DNA of 64,000 bases from NCBI RefSeq assembly GCF_003026215.1, contig NZ_PYOC01000011.1, forward strand, positions 62,001 through 126,000, given 5' to 3'. Below the pieces are notes generated by a model. The model was not told the origin of the DNA. It saw only the letters and a program-made list of their open reading frames with translations, and made no database searches. Source of the stretch: Photobacterium indicum (GTDB lineage Bacteria; Pseudomonadota; Gammaproteobacteria; Enterobacterales; Vibrionaceae). Position numbers and translations under genes: made by a program. This document shows positions 54,865 to 63,446 of this stretch, piece after piece (within the stretch, counting starts at the first letter, position 1; each line of letters begins with the position of its first letter).

Positions 54865-55908
54865 TTATTCCTCGCTAAAGAGGTCGCCACCGTGCATATC
54901 AATCATTTCTAATGCTTTACCACCACCACGTGCAACACATGTTAGCGGATCTTCAGCAACAACTACTGGAATACCCGTTTCTTCTGTTAGTAGACGGTCT
55001 AGATCGCGAAGCAATGCACCGCCACCTGTTAGTACCATTCCACGCTCAGAAATATCAGATGCTAGCTCTGGCGGACACTGTTCAAGTGCAACCATAACTG
55101 CTGATACGATACCTGTTAGCGGCTCTTGTAGCGCTTCAAGGATTTCGTTCGAGTTTAGCGTAAAGCTACGCGGTACACCTTCTGCAAGGTTACGACCACG
55201 TACTTCAATTTCCAGTACTTCATCACCAGGGTAAGCTGAACCGATTTCATGTTTGATTCGTTCAGCCGTTGCTTCACCAATCAAGCTACCGTAGTTACGA
55301 CGTACGTAGTTAATTACTGCTTCATCAAAGCGATCACCACCAATACGTACAGATGATGAATACACCACACCGTTTAGTGAGATAACAGCAACTTCTGTTG
55401 TACCACCACCGATATCGATCACCATTGAACCCGTCGCTTCAGACACAGGCATACCTGCACCGATAGCAGCAGCCATTGGCTCATCAATCAAATACACTTC
55501 ACGCGCACCAGCACCTTGTGCTGATTCACGGATTGCACGACGCTCAACTTGGGTAGAACCACAAGGAACAGCAACCAAGACACGTGGGCTCGGGCGTAAG
55601 AAACTATTGTCATGCACTTGCTTAATAAAGTGCTGCAGCATTTTTTCTGTCACGTAGAAGTCGGCGATAACACCATCCTTCATAGGACGAATTGCTGCAA
55701 TATTACCAGGTGTACGACCCAGCATCAGTTTTGCATCATGGCCAACAGCTGCAACGCTCTTGGCTGATCCGTTGCGATCCTGGCGGATAGCAACTACTGA
55801 AGGTTCATCGAGAACGATGCCCTGTCCTTTGACATAAATAAGGGTATTGGCGGTACCCAAGTCAATAGAGAGATCGTTAGAAAACATGCCACGAAGTTTT
55901 TTAAACAT
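54865..55908 (-). CDS. mreB: Rod shape-determining actin homologue MreB
   Basis: MreB is the membrane-bound bacterial actin that guides lateral wall synthesis. The N-terminal part (MFKKLRGMFSNDLSIDLGTA) carries the membrane-binding end and the phosphate-1 loop. The other ATP-site motifs are VIDIGGGTTEVAVISLNGVV and MVLTGGGALLRDLDRLLTEE. Length 347 aa is canonical. A promoter lies about 50 bp upstream, so it can be expressed apart from the msh operon, from which no terminator divides it. Confidence 0.98.
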   Translation of the reverse strand: MFKKLRGMFSNDLSIDLGTANTLIYVKGQGIVLDEPSVVAIRQDRNGSAKSVAAVGHDAKLMLGRTPGNIAAIRPMKDGVIADFYVTEKMLQHFIKQVHDNSFLRPSPRVLVAVPCGSTQVERRAIRESAQGAGAREVYLIDEPMAAAIGAGMPVSEATGSMVIDIGGGTTEVAVISLNGVVYSSSVRIGGDRFDEAVINYVRRNYGSLIGEATAERIKHEIGSAYPGDEVLEIEVRGRNLAEGVPRSFTLNSNEILEALQEPLTGIVSAVMVALEQCPPELASDISERGMVLTGGGALLRDLDRLLTEETGIPVVVAEDPLTCVARGGGKALEMIDMHGGDLFSEE

Positions 55909-55954
55909 AGTCGTCGACTAATCCTGAAAGCTCAAAATTCTTTAAATTGCGCTA

Positions 55955-55983
55955 AATGTACCAAGGGGCAAGGAGCGAGACAA
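55955..55983 (-). promoter_or_regulatory. Probable sigma70 promoter of mreBCD
   Basis: On the minus strand TTGTCT (55978-55983) and TACATT (55955-55960) are spaced by 17 bases, with predicted start near 55948, about 40 nt before the mreB ATG. A second -35-like TTGACA is at 55993-55998. Confidence 0.5.
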
Positions 55984-56022
55984 GGTATCGTTTGTCAAAC
56001 CTGCCACAGATCTGCATTTTAT

Positions 56023-59000
56023 TTAGTTAAGCAGCTGATTCATGCCCTTTTCGCCCCGATAAATAATTCTATCGTTGCCACGGTAAACACCAAAGGTGAC
56101 GACGGCTGATGGGTTTTCATCACCAAGTCCACGCCAATTGTAAAGCAGCCAACGCTGTGGAGTGCTACCAATATTGCCGCTTTGGCAGTTAATATCCTTA
56201 TCATTGTTATTAATCTTTTGTGGGGTGCTGTTAACCAATTTCTGCCAAAAGCGAACTTGCTCGCGATACCCCTCAACTGGCTTGCCATCTTTTTGGTACG
56301 GTACCGCCTCGAACTGACCGGAAGAAATTTCTCCGCTATTCACGTTTCCTTTACCAGTAGTTTTAGAGTCACTAGCTAGAGTTTCTGACTGAGCAATGAT
56401 CTGAGCGCAATAGCGATCGCCATCAAAAAGAGATACGTTATCTTGCTGATGGGTTTCGAACTCAAAACCATTCCAAAATTCAACCCGCAACGGAATAGCA
56501 ATATTGCTATCAGAGCGACCCGCAGCATCATCCATCACCATTCGGCCATAACGAGTATTAAAGTTTGCAAACTTCATTGCAGCCCGAGGTTCTCGGCAAT
56601 CCGCATCACCATTACAATACACCACATCCATATCGCCATCGATTTCCGGATAGCCGATCCTTTCAGCCTCATCGAGACTCAGCTCTTCGAGCAAAATACC
56701 CAATGCGACATCATACGGACCATCTTCTGTCGTCGTAGCTAATTGGGGGGGAATAGCTGAGCTGGTTATATCACGTAAAAACATCAACGTGCTCCAGCCA
56801 ACGGTGATATGGGCGCCTTGCCAATTTTTTTCCCAACTCTTAGGTAGGCCACTCCAGTCAATTCGGTCTGTCAGGCGATTGACAGGGCCAAACTCAATCG
56901 CACTGTCGATAGCTTCCATCTCAAGGCCTACTTGATAGCTTGAAGAGAAATCACCGTAATTGACCGTTGCTTGATCTGCTGCATTTTGCGCTTCGACTTT
57001 TACTCTGGTCTCAAAAGATTGGTCCATATAAACAAAGCTCTGATTATCGGGATATCGAATACCACTTTCAGTGCTTATTAACGAGAAAGATGCCGGATAA
57101 AAACGTCCTACAGGGCGATAGCCCATATTGATATCCATTCCCAAATAACTGGCTTGAGTGTCGCCCTGCAGCAAGATACTCCCCACCTCATCCCAGCTTG
57201 CAGTAAATGCAGAACCTTCAATTAGGGTATTACCCAGCGGCAAGCTAGTTAGGTTTCCGCTGACAGAACCAACTTTGGTCGGCGAATGCGGTTTAACCCC
57301 GTCACCACTAGGGATAGTCAGTGCAACAGATGCTGTAGGGGCATCGTTTTTATAAAAGTTTGGCGTATCTGAGCGGCTACACATGCCAGATGTGTCAACA
57401 GGAGAGGTTGCATTTTGCTCACTGTTAATATTATTGCTTCCACTATCATCATCAGTCCAGATAACTGGCTTGGCCTTTAATGAGAAGTTTTCGCCAGAAG
57501 CAATAAACGCACGCCCACTTTCTGAGGTTCCGGTGGCACTTTCAATATACGGTTCAACCGCATTACACAAAGCAAAAGTATATGGTCGCGACCATACTGA
57601 CTGCTTCCCTTCTAGCCGGGTCCAGTCACCGATGTCATACTGTGATAACGTTTTACTATCAGGCAATATCTCACAACCAGCCGTAAGGCTGCACTGCGGG
57701 TCATAGATAGTTAGCGCTGTCTTACCAGCATCTAAATACCTTAACTCTGCAGTTGCTATTCCCTTATCAAAATCCAGTTCAATTTCATCGTCCAACCAAT
57801 CACTTGTTGCTGAAGATACCCGAAGTTCGACCTTCTTATCACCAGTTTTAGGGGCACTATAGGCTGTACTAAACTTCAGTTTTCGCTTGCCATCATAGCC
57901 AACCGAGACTTCATCGCTGCTAGCTGTTTTACACGCCTTTGCCTTGATACTGATACCGACAGGCTTGCCCGCTACGACTGGTAGGTAACTGTCCGTAATT
58001 TCAAATTTAAACGGCACAAACCCATATTGACCTACAGCTACCTGACTACTATCTGTCGATAAGGAGCCAGTTGCTTCAATAGTCCCCACCACATCACTTT
58101 TCAGCCAAAGGGTCACCTTACCATTGCCATCAACATTAAAAGCATGGGTCAGGCTTACATCCAACTTACTGTCTTCGCCATCTTGCTCGCTGAGATACCA
58201 AAAAGCCTTGCTGGCGGTCGATAACGAACTCGTGATGTTAACCAGACCATCGTAGTTCCCCGCTGGCACACCGTTTTCGTCTTGAACTTGAAATTCAACA
58301 GGCTGGCGATCGCAGGTGAGGGATAAATCCTGCTCTGGAGTCACGATGATCTGATAGTCATGCTCTAGAGGTGGCTTACAACTGCTGATATCACCGATGA
58401 CTCTAGGCGAGCCTTGCATATCCAATACCTTAGCAGTAACAGCACCAGTAATTTCCGTAGTTCCTCTCATATGTACCAAGTTTTCACTCAAAACAAAGGC
58501 GTTAAACTTACTACTTCCCTCTAGTCGAACCTCGGCATTCGAGTTATGTGCAATAATGTATAACCCTGCAGCTATACTTTGGTGGTTTAATCGTGCATTA
58601 CCAGAAATAACAAGCTTGTTAACGTTAAGAATGGTATCGCTAGTCACTTCAACGATGGCACTGCCGCCAATCGATAACTCGCCAATCCAATATTCGCCAC
58701 CAGTAAACTCTACCCGCGAGTTGCCTCCAATATTGACTGATTCATAGCTACCGCTACCTAATTTATCAACATCACTACCGGTAAAAATAATCTCATCACC
58801 ACTCGGCGTAAAATTAATAAAGGGGGGCTGTTCAACCATCAGATCAGGAGTTGCAATACATCGACCATTCACACAGCTGCTATTATGTTCTGGCGGACTA
58901 TCGATACTAGGGAAACCAATATTAGTACCGTTATGTGCATTTACAATCACCGACGTCCAATCGAGCTTGGCATTCCCCGCTTCAGACCAAGTTTGCGCTG

Positions 59001-60483
59001 GTCCTGTTAGGTATTCACAAATATTTATCGTTTCTTTTTCTGTAGTGAAATAACCAACATCCTCTGGTAAATGTGAACGATCCCTGTCGTCTTCATCAAC
59101 CACAAAGCTGGCTTTATTACCGTCCAACCGACAGCGACGTAACCAACCTCCATGAGCACCGTTACGCTCCATTTTCTTAGCAACTACACTGGATATATCA
59201 CCCAAGCCTAAATCATGTAATGTCGAACAGCCCAGCTCTAAAGGCTTATTGCCGGTGGCATTTGGGGTCGTAAATTTGCCAAAGTTGAACTTGTAACCGT
59301 CGACCTTTCCACCACCAGAAAGTGTCGCTATATAGCCAATTCGTTCCGTTTGATATTGATGAGAATGGCTCCGAGAACGGGAAAGCTCTAATGAGACCTC
59401 CAGCCCTTTTTTCGGGATAACCTGAATCGTTCTACTCTGGTTGCGTATTGCGGCAGTTAACCATTTATCATTATTTGCTGACTGCACCTGAGTCAGCACC
59501 ACAGGGTTCGATGAAAACGCATTATTCAAGCCAAAATCAGAAAATCGTCCTGCCGACCAAGCGCTATCATTCGACTTACCTGGACCATTCTTATAAACCT
59601 GCTTGTTAGTATCAACGTAGCCAGCGACGACCGTATGGCCGTTAAAGTCGGCCGTTCCCGGTTCAACGACCAGATAGTCGACCTGCACCATCTGATTCGT
59701 ACTCTTTCCCACAATTGTCGGGCGCTTGATATCAAAAGAGACTTGCTTGGCGTTAATATCTATACTATTCAAAAAAACAGAGGCTGGTGCATCGCTATCT
59801 GGGTTTGTGCCATTCTTCCCCGCATCTTGCTTGCCTATCGTCGGCATCAAAATAACAATCGGGGTATATTGGTAATCTTTGGTTAGTGGGAAACTACACG
59901 ATGATGAATCACAGGTTGCCGAGCCAAACTCAAACTGGGCATTTTCATTGTATTCAGGTTTTGGTACTGGTATTGGCAAGCTACCACAGGAACCTTCAGC
60001 TAGACAGGTTCCTGTTATACTGTCTCCCAATACTCTGACATTAATATAAGGGTCAAATTTATCGGCACCTACCCTATTTCTAATATTAATAAATGTCGAT
60101 GATATATAAGTGCCATCAACACTGTACTCTAGCTGGCCATATATATTTCTAGAGTTATAAGAATCATCATTGACAAATTTAACTTGGAATTGATGCTCCT
60201 TTCCATCATTAAGATAGTCTGTTTCATTTACTCCCTGCCCGTAGCCAAAGTAATCATTATCATCCGTCCAGATTGGATGATAATAATAGTCACCTTCAAT
60301 TCTAATTCGGTTACTACCATCCGATACCAAGTTAGCAGTAATACAAAATCCATCCTTAGCATTAACTGTGGCTCCATTGCTCAAACACTGCGAAGCTTGT
60401 GTGCCAACACTGACTAGACTAAAAAAGAGAACAAATACACAGCGTAAAGAAATGAGTTTATAGATATTCATATATTTGCTCAT
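56023..60483 (-). CDS. mshQ: MSHA biogenesis protein MshQ (giant secreted adhesin-like protein)
   Basis: MshQ is the large last protein of the MSHA pilus operon, thought to act at the pilus tip or surface; its role is not settled. I start at the ATG 60483, which overlaps the mshP stop (ATGA), giving 1486 aa. A signal peptide (about residues 10-32) is followed by a concanavalin/LamG-like segment, two similar beta-rich repeats (PIVILMPTIG..., PVVLTQVQSANNDKW..., H-type-lectin-like), a central stretch with regular strands resembling a beta-helix (VNIGGNSRVEFTGGEYWIG), Ig-like segments (VEFQVQDENGVPAGNYDGLV) and a C-terminal MshQ-specific domain (GRFYPASFSL to the end). Domain names are by impression. 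Confidence 0.85.
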   Translation of the reverse strand: MSKYMNIYKLISLRCVFVLFFSLVSVGTQASQCLSNGATVNAKDGFCITANLVSDGSNRIRIEGDYYYHPIWTDDNDYFGYGQGVNETDYLNDGKEHQFQVKFVNDDSYNSRNIYGQLEYSVDGTYISSTFINIRNRVGADKFDPYINVRVLGDSITGTCLAEGSCGSLPIPVPKPEYNENAQFEFGSATCDSSSCSFPLTKDYQYTPIVILMPTIGKQDAGKNGTNPDSDAPASVFLNSIDINAKQVSFDIKRPTIVGKSTNQMVQVDYLVVEPGTADFNGHTVVAGYVDTNKQVYKNGPGKSNDSAWSAGRFSDFGLNNAFSSNPVVLTQVQSANNDKWLTAAIRNQSRTIQVIPKKGLEVSLELSRSRSHSHQYQTERIGYIATLSGGGKVDGYKFNFGKFTTPNATGNKPLELGCSTLHDLGLGDISSVVAKKMERNGAHGGWLRRCRLDGNKASFVVDEDDRDRSHLPEDVGYFTTEKETINICEYLTGPAQTWSEAGNAKLDWTSVIVNAHNGTNIGFPSIDSPPEHNSSCVNGRCIATPDLMVEQPPFINFTPSGDEIIFTGSDVDKLGSGSYESVNIGGNSRVEFTGGEYWIGELSIGGSAIVEVTSDTILNVNKLVISGNARLNHQSIAAGLYIIAHNSNAEVRLEGSSKFNAFVLSENLVHMRGTTEITGAVTAKVLDMQGSPRVIGDISSCKPPLEHDYQIIVTPEQDLSLTCDRQPVEFQVQDENGVPAGNYDGLVNITSSLSTASKAFWYLSEQDGEDSKLDVSLTHAFNVDGNGKVTLWLKSDVVGTIEATGSLSTDSSQVAVGQYGFVPFKFEITDSYLPVVAGKPVGISIKAKACKTASSDEVSVGYDGKRKLKFSTAYSAPKTGDKKVELRVSSATSDWLDDEIELDFDKGIATAELRYLDAGKTALTIYDPQCSLTAGCEILPDSKTLSQYDIGDWTRLEGKQSVWSRPYTFALCNAVEPYIESATGTSESGRAFIASGENFSLKAKPVIWTDDDSGSNNINSEQNATSPVDTSGMCSRSDTPNFYKNDAPTASVALTIPSGDGVKPHSPTKVGSVSGNLTSLPLGNTLIEGSAFTASWDEVGSILLQGDTQASYLGMDINMGYRPVGRFYPASFSLISTESGIRYPDNQSFVYMDQSFETRVKVEAQNAADQATVNYGDFSSSYQVGLEMEAIDSAIEFGPVNRLTDRIDWSGLPKSWEKNWQGAHITVGWSTLMFLRDITSSAIPPQLATTTEDGPYDVALGILLEELSLDEAERIGYPEIDGDMDVVYCNGDADCREPRAAMKFANFNTRYGRMVMDDAAGRSDSNIAIPLRVEFWNGFEFETHQQDNVSLFDGDRYCAQIIAQSETLASDSKTTGKGNVNSGEISSGQFEAVPYQKDGKPVEGYREQVRFWQKLVNSTPQKINNNDKDINCQSGNIGSTPQRWLLYNWRGLGDENPSAVVTFGVYRGNDRIIYRGEKGMNQLLN

Positions 60484-60908
60484 TGTAAATCCTTCGCCCA
60501 CGTTTCCTGTGTCCTTGTTACCTGCAATGCACCCGAACCGCACGTTGCTGTGCTTTCTAGATAAAACGTTGTCATTGTTGAACCCGCTCTTGATACCGAG
60601 CTTGGTGTACAGGTGACTGTTGCTCTACAGTTATAATTATTGGCGGGTGTAAATGCAGAACTGCCATTACACACAGTGGCATTAGCACCACTGACACCAA
60701 TCGGAAACAATAAATTCAACATCATTTCATTACCTGAATGGGCTGTGAACCACGCCCGAGTACCAAGCACCTCTCTGGTCGTGGTATCTTGGCTTGACCA
60801 ATCTATGCGGATCATCGCAGCGGCCATTAAAGACATCACAACGATAACGAAGATAGCGACAATCAATGCACCACCCCGTTGTTTACGATAAGCATTTTTA
60901 TAAAACAT
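60480..60908 (-). CDS. mshP: MSHA biogenesis protein MshP (PilX-like minor pilin)
   Basis: A 142-aa minor pilin-like protein with a short leader RKQRGGALIVAIFVIVVM: the G is followed by a hydrophobic helix without the usual FTLIE, as in PilX-type proteins. A glutamate (TTTREVLGTRAWFTAHSGNE) and cysteine pairs in the globular part (NYNCRATVTC, STATCGSG) are seen. It overlaps mshO by 11 bp and mshQ by 4 bp. Confidence 0.85.
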   Translation of the reverse strand: MFYKNAYRKQRGGALIVAIFVIVVMSLMAAAMIRIDWSSQDTTTREVLGTRAWFTAHSGNEMMLNLLFPIGVSGANATVCNGSSAFTPANNYNCRATVTCTPSSVSRAGSTMTTFYLESTATCGSGALQVTRTQETWAKDLQ

Positions 60909-61683
60909 TGATCACCTGCACACTGTGGTTGTAATTGGAGGTTTCTCCTTGAGACCCATTTTGGCTCGTACGCGGATCCTCAACAGTAATGGCAATGTGC
61001 ACAATGCCATTACTGTTGAGCCCTGCTCCTGTGGCACTTACATCAAAAACATCAATTTTATTGCTCAGCACCACGGCATCTTCGCCCTCTTTTTGACGGG
61101 TTAATGTTCTATCACCGTCGTAGCAAAAAGAAACCTGATCGCCATAAAGATACAAACGTTTGGCGGGTGACTGACTTTCAATCACATTGGTATAGCGTAA
61201 TGTAGCCACATTATCTAATAACGTAGCACTAACAGCTGTCGGTTTAAGTACTTCTCCGTATTGTTCGGCAGAAGTAAAACCCACAGCAATGCCAGTATTC
61301 AGAATGACAGCGCTCCCGTCATCATTAGTTGCTGTCCATAAAGCCCGCTCATCGGTTCTTGGCACAATTTCTATCTGGCTCGCGGTAGCTGAAGGTTGGT
61401 CAAAATAATAGGCAGTAAGATAAGCAGGGTAAAAAGATAGGCACGTTTCATTAGCATTCACGCTAACACTGTTGGGCGCAGCATGGCGCACCTCACGGGT
61501 TAACCTTTCCATCACAAAGCGCGCTTCTGATTGCAATCGCTCACGATCTACCGCACTAATATAGCCATCAGTACCAAGCCGAAGGAAACTACCGATACCC
61601 AGCGAGATAATAGCCAAAATAACCAAAGCAATAATTAATTCCAGCAAGGTAAAACCATGTTCAGCCCTATAAGCACGGCTCAT
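60898..61683 (-). CDS. mshO: MSHA minor prepilin MshO
   Basis: A PilW-like minor prepilin with the cleavage site HG/FTLLELIIALVILAI (residues 9-24), ready for the PilD prepilin peptidase, then a beta-rich globular domain with two Cys (NETCLSFYP, VSFCYDGD). Length 261 aa. It overlaps mshD by 1 bp and mshP by 11 bp. Confidence 0.9.
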   Translation of the reverse strand: MSRAYRAEHGFTLLELIIALVILAIISLGIGSFLRLGTDGYISAVDRERLQSEARFVMERLTREVRHAAPNSVSVNANETCLSFYPAYLTAYYFDQPSATASQIEIVPRTDERALWTATNDDGSAVILNTGIAVGFTSAEQYGEVLKPTAVSATLLDNVATLRYTNVIESQSPAKRLYLYGDQVSFCYDGDRTLTRQKEGEDAVVLSNKIDVFDVSATGAGLNSNGIVHIAITVEDPRTSQNGSQGETSNYNHSVQVINVL

Positions 61684-62336
61684 CAGTAATTACTCCTATA
61701 GGCAATAAACTCATAATCACCATAACGAGTAGTCCGGATATGAACAGAAATACGTTTATGATCGGTTGTTACACCAGCGTCAGTGCCGGTGAAACCGTTA
61801 TCATAAAAGACATTAACTTCCGCCCAGATATTCTGATAATCATCTCCGGGAATAAAGTCGGTTAACTCCCCAATTCGCGGGAAGCTGCTATTGTTGCATT
61901 GCGCTTCAGTTCCCCAGCAACCAATAAAATCATCAACATCGTCAGCAAGTGTGATTTTTAGCAGACCATCGTCAGTAAGCTCATTATCAGCATCATCAGC
62001 ACCAAGTGAACCTTCAGGTTTAGCTGGGGTACACGCGACCATATCTCCAGTTCTTGGGTTTGCCTCCCCACAACGGACCACACTGTCACCGTTAGGATCT
62101 GACTTACTGTCAAACTTACGGGATAAAATTTCATTTAACATGGCATGGCCAATCGCAGCGGAACGGGCCTGATAATGCGGGATAGCCGAACGCTCTGCCT
62201 GTGGGAATAGAAAGCTGGTTAACGTCACCATGGCAATACCCATAATAACGATCGCCACAATGCCTTCAATCAGGGTAAAGCCTTTTTGCGATGTTATCGT
62301 TGGCATTGAACATTTCGATGGAGCAGCGAGTCGCAT
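61683..62336 (-). CDS. mshD: MSHA minor prepilin MshD
   Basis: A minor prepilin with a long leader ending KG/FTLIEGIVAIVIMGIAMV and a globular domain with several Cys (VVRCGEANP, MVACTPA, FIGCWGTEAQCNN). I use the ATG at 62336, 9 bp after AGGGGG; the ATG at 62345 abuts that site and is less likely. Length from 62336 is 217 aa. It begins 2 bp after the mshC stop. Confidence 0.88.
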   Translation of the reverse strand: MRLAAPSKCSMPTITSQKGFTLIEGIVAIVIMGIAMVTLTSFLFPQAERSAIPHYQARSAAIGHAMLNEILSRKFDSKSDPNGDSVVRCGEANPRTGDMVACTPAKPEGSLGADDADNELTDDGLLKITLADDVDDFIGCWGTEAQCNNSSFPRIGELTDFIPGDDYQNIWAEVNVFYDNGFTGTDAGVTTDHKRISVHIRTTRYGDYEFIAYRSNY

Positions 62337-62338
62337 TA

Positions 62339-62863
62339 TTAACATCCCCCTTCGTCAATGAAACCTTCACGGTTAATACACATACTAAGAATGTTATTGT
62401 CTCGCGATTGCAAGTTGATCTGACAGCCATCGTTACAAATACGCTCTCCGGCACTGTTTACTGGTCGTCCTAATAAATCAAAATACACGGTATTTGAGGC
62501 CATACTCGGTAACGTAAAACGTACTCGGCTTACCTCCCCCTGTAATACTCGGCTCGATGTCTCTGCCGTAGATTGCATAGGGCAAGTGCTGCCTGTAATT
62601 AACCCCATGCAAGATGTTTGGTCATTAGTGCCAGCAATTATACGCAGCGGAAAAGTTGTTCTTTGAGATCCAGTGGCTTGCATGGCGGTGATTTGAATTT
62701 GACGGGCAATAGCAATGGCTTGATCGCGAGTGATAAAGGCATCGAAACTGCTGCGTCCACTCATTCGCGAGGCAGCTGTTAGGCTGATGATACCCACCAA
62801 AATAATTACCACGATCAATTCAATTAAGGTAAAACCGCGCTGCTTATACTTGCCGTAGGGCAT
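62339..62863 (-). CDS. mshC: MSHA minor prepilin MshC
   Basis: A 174-aa minor prepilin with cleavage site RG/FTLIELIVVIILVGIISL near residues 9-26 and a GspH-like body (FITRDQAIAIARQIQITAMQ). Cys residues near the C-terminus (ERICNDGCQINL, ILSMCINREGFIDEGGC) could form disulfides. It follows two hairpins after mshA, and its expression may be lower than that of mshA. Confidence 0.88.
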   Translation of the reverse strand: MPYGKYKQRGFTLIELIVVIILVGIISLTAASRMSGRSSFDAFITRDQAIAIARQIQITAMQATGSQRTTFPLRIIAGTNDQTSCMGLITGSTCPMQSTAETSSRVLQGEVSRVRFTLPSMASNTVYFDLLGRPVNSAGERICNDGCQINLQSRDNNILSMCINREGFIDEGGC

Positions 62864-62901
62864 AATTCACCCTGAGTGAGAGTTGATAGGAGTAGTGGGT
62901 T

Positions 62902-62943
62902 CTATTTTATAAAGGTATGATATAACATACCTTTATAAAATAG
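62902..62943 (-). repeat. Perfect 18-bp inverted repeat between mshA and mshC
   Basis: CTATTTTATAAAGGTATG (62902-62919) and its exact complement (62926-62943) flank a 6-base loop ATATAA. It lies about 40 bp upstream of the mshC ATG and just after the GC-rich hairpin at 62943-62958. It may be an RNA hairpin (attenuator or stability element) or an operator for a dimeric regulator. Confidence 0.9.
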
Positions 62944-62958
62944 CGCTCCGAAGAGCGC
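62943..62958 (-). terminator. GC-rich hairpin after mshA (attenuator-like)
   Basis: On the minus strand GCGCTC-TTCG-GAGCGC forms a stable 6-bp stem with a UUCG loop, 10 bp after the mshA stop, followed by TATTTTATAAAGG. The T-run is interrupted, so partial termination is likely rather than full. Confidence 0.65.
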
Positions 62959-62968
62959 CATCTATATA

Positions 62969-63433
62969 TTACTTAGTACCGGTACACGCATCACCTGTTG
63001 TAAATAATGTTGATGCGGCTTGAGATATACTGGCAGCTTGTGTATAAGTGATAATACACTCACTAGTCTTAGAGTTACCTTCGTAGGTGTAAACAATTGC
63101 ACCATTTCCTTCAGAAACAAATTTCCAATCATTCATACCATTTACAGCCGCATTAAGAGCAGCCGAAGTTGCCGCAGGGTAACCAAAGATAATATCAATT
63201 CCATCAACTGTCTTCGCATCTGCTGCATTTGCAGCTTCTAAGCCATTAATAGCAGCCTTACCGTAAGTAATACCAGCGGCGCCATCAATTGCCCCTTTCA
63301 GCCCTTGCAACGTTGATTCGCGAGCATCATTTTGCAGGTTCAAGAAACGTGGTGCAGCTGTTACTGCCAAAATACCCAGAATAACAATCACAACCACTAA
63401 TTCGATTAGCGTAAAGCCGCCTTGACGTTTCAT
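62969..63433 (-). CDS. mshA: MSHA major pilin MshA
   Basis: MshA is the major subunit of the mannose-sensitive haemagglutinin type IV pilus used for surface and chitin attachment in vibrios. The leader and cleavage site is KRQGG/FTLIELVVVIVILGIL, with the essential Glu5 of the mature protein. The mature pilin is about 148 aa and has a C-terminal disulfide pair (SECIITY, GDACTGTK). It follows mshB by 13 bp and is followed by two hairpins. Confidence 0.95.
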   Translation of the reverse strand: MKRQGGFTLIELVVVIVILGILAVTAAPRFLNLQNDARESTLQGLKGAIDGAAGITYGKAAINGLEAANAADAKTVDGIDIIFGYPAATSAALNAAVNGMNDWKFVSEGNGAIVYTYEGNSKTSECIITYTQAASISQAASTLFTTGDACTGTK

Positions 63434-63446
63434 AACTCACTCCTAA

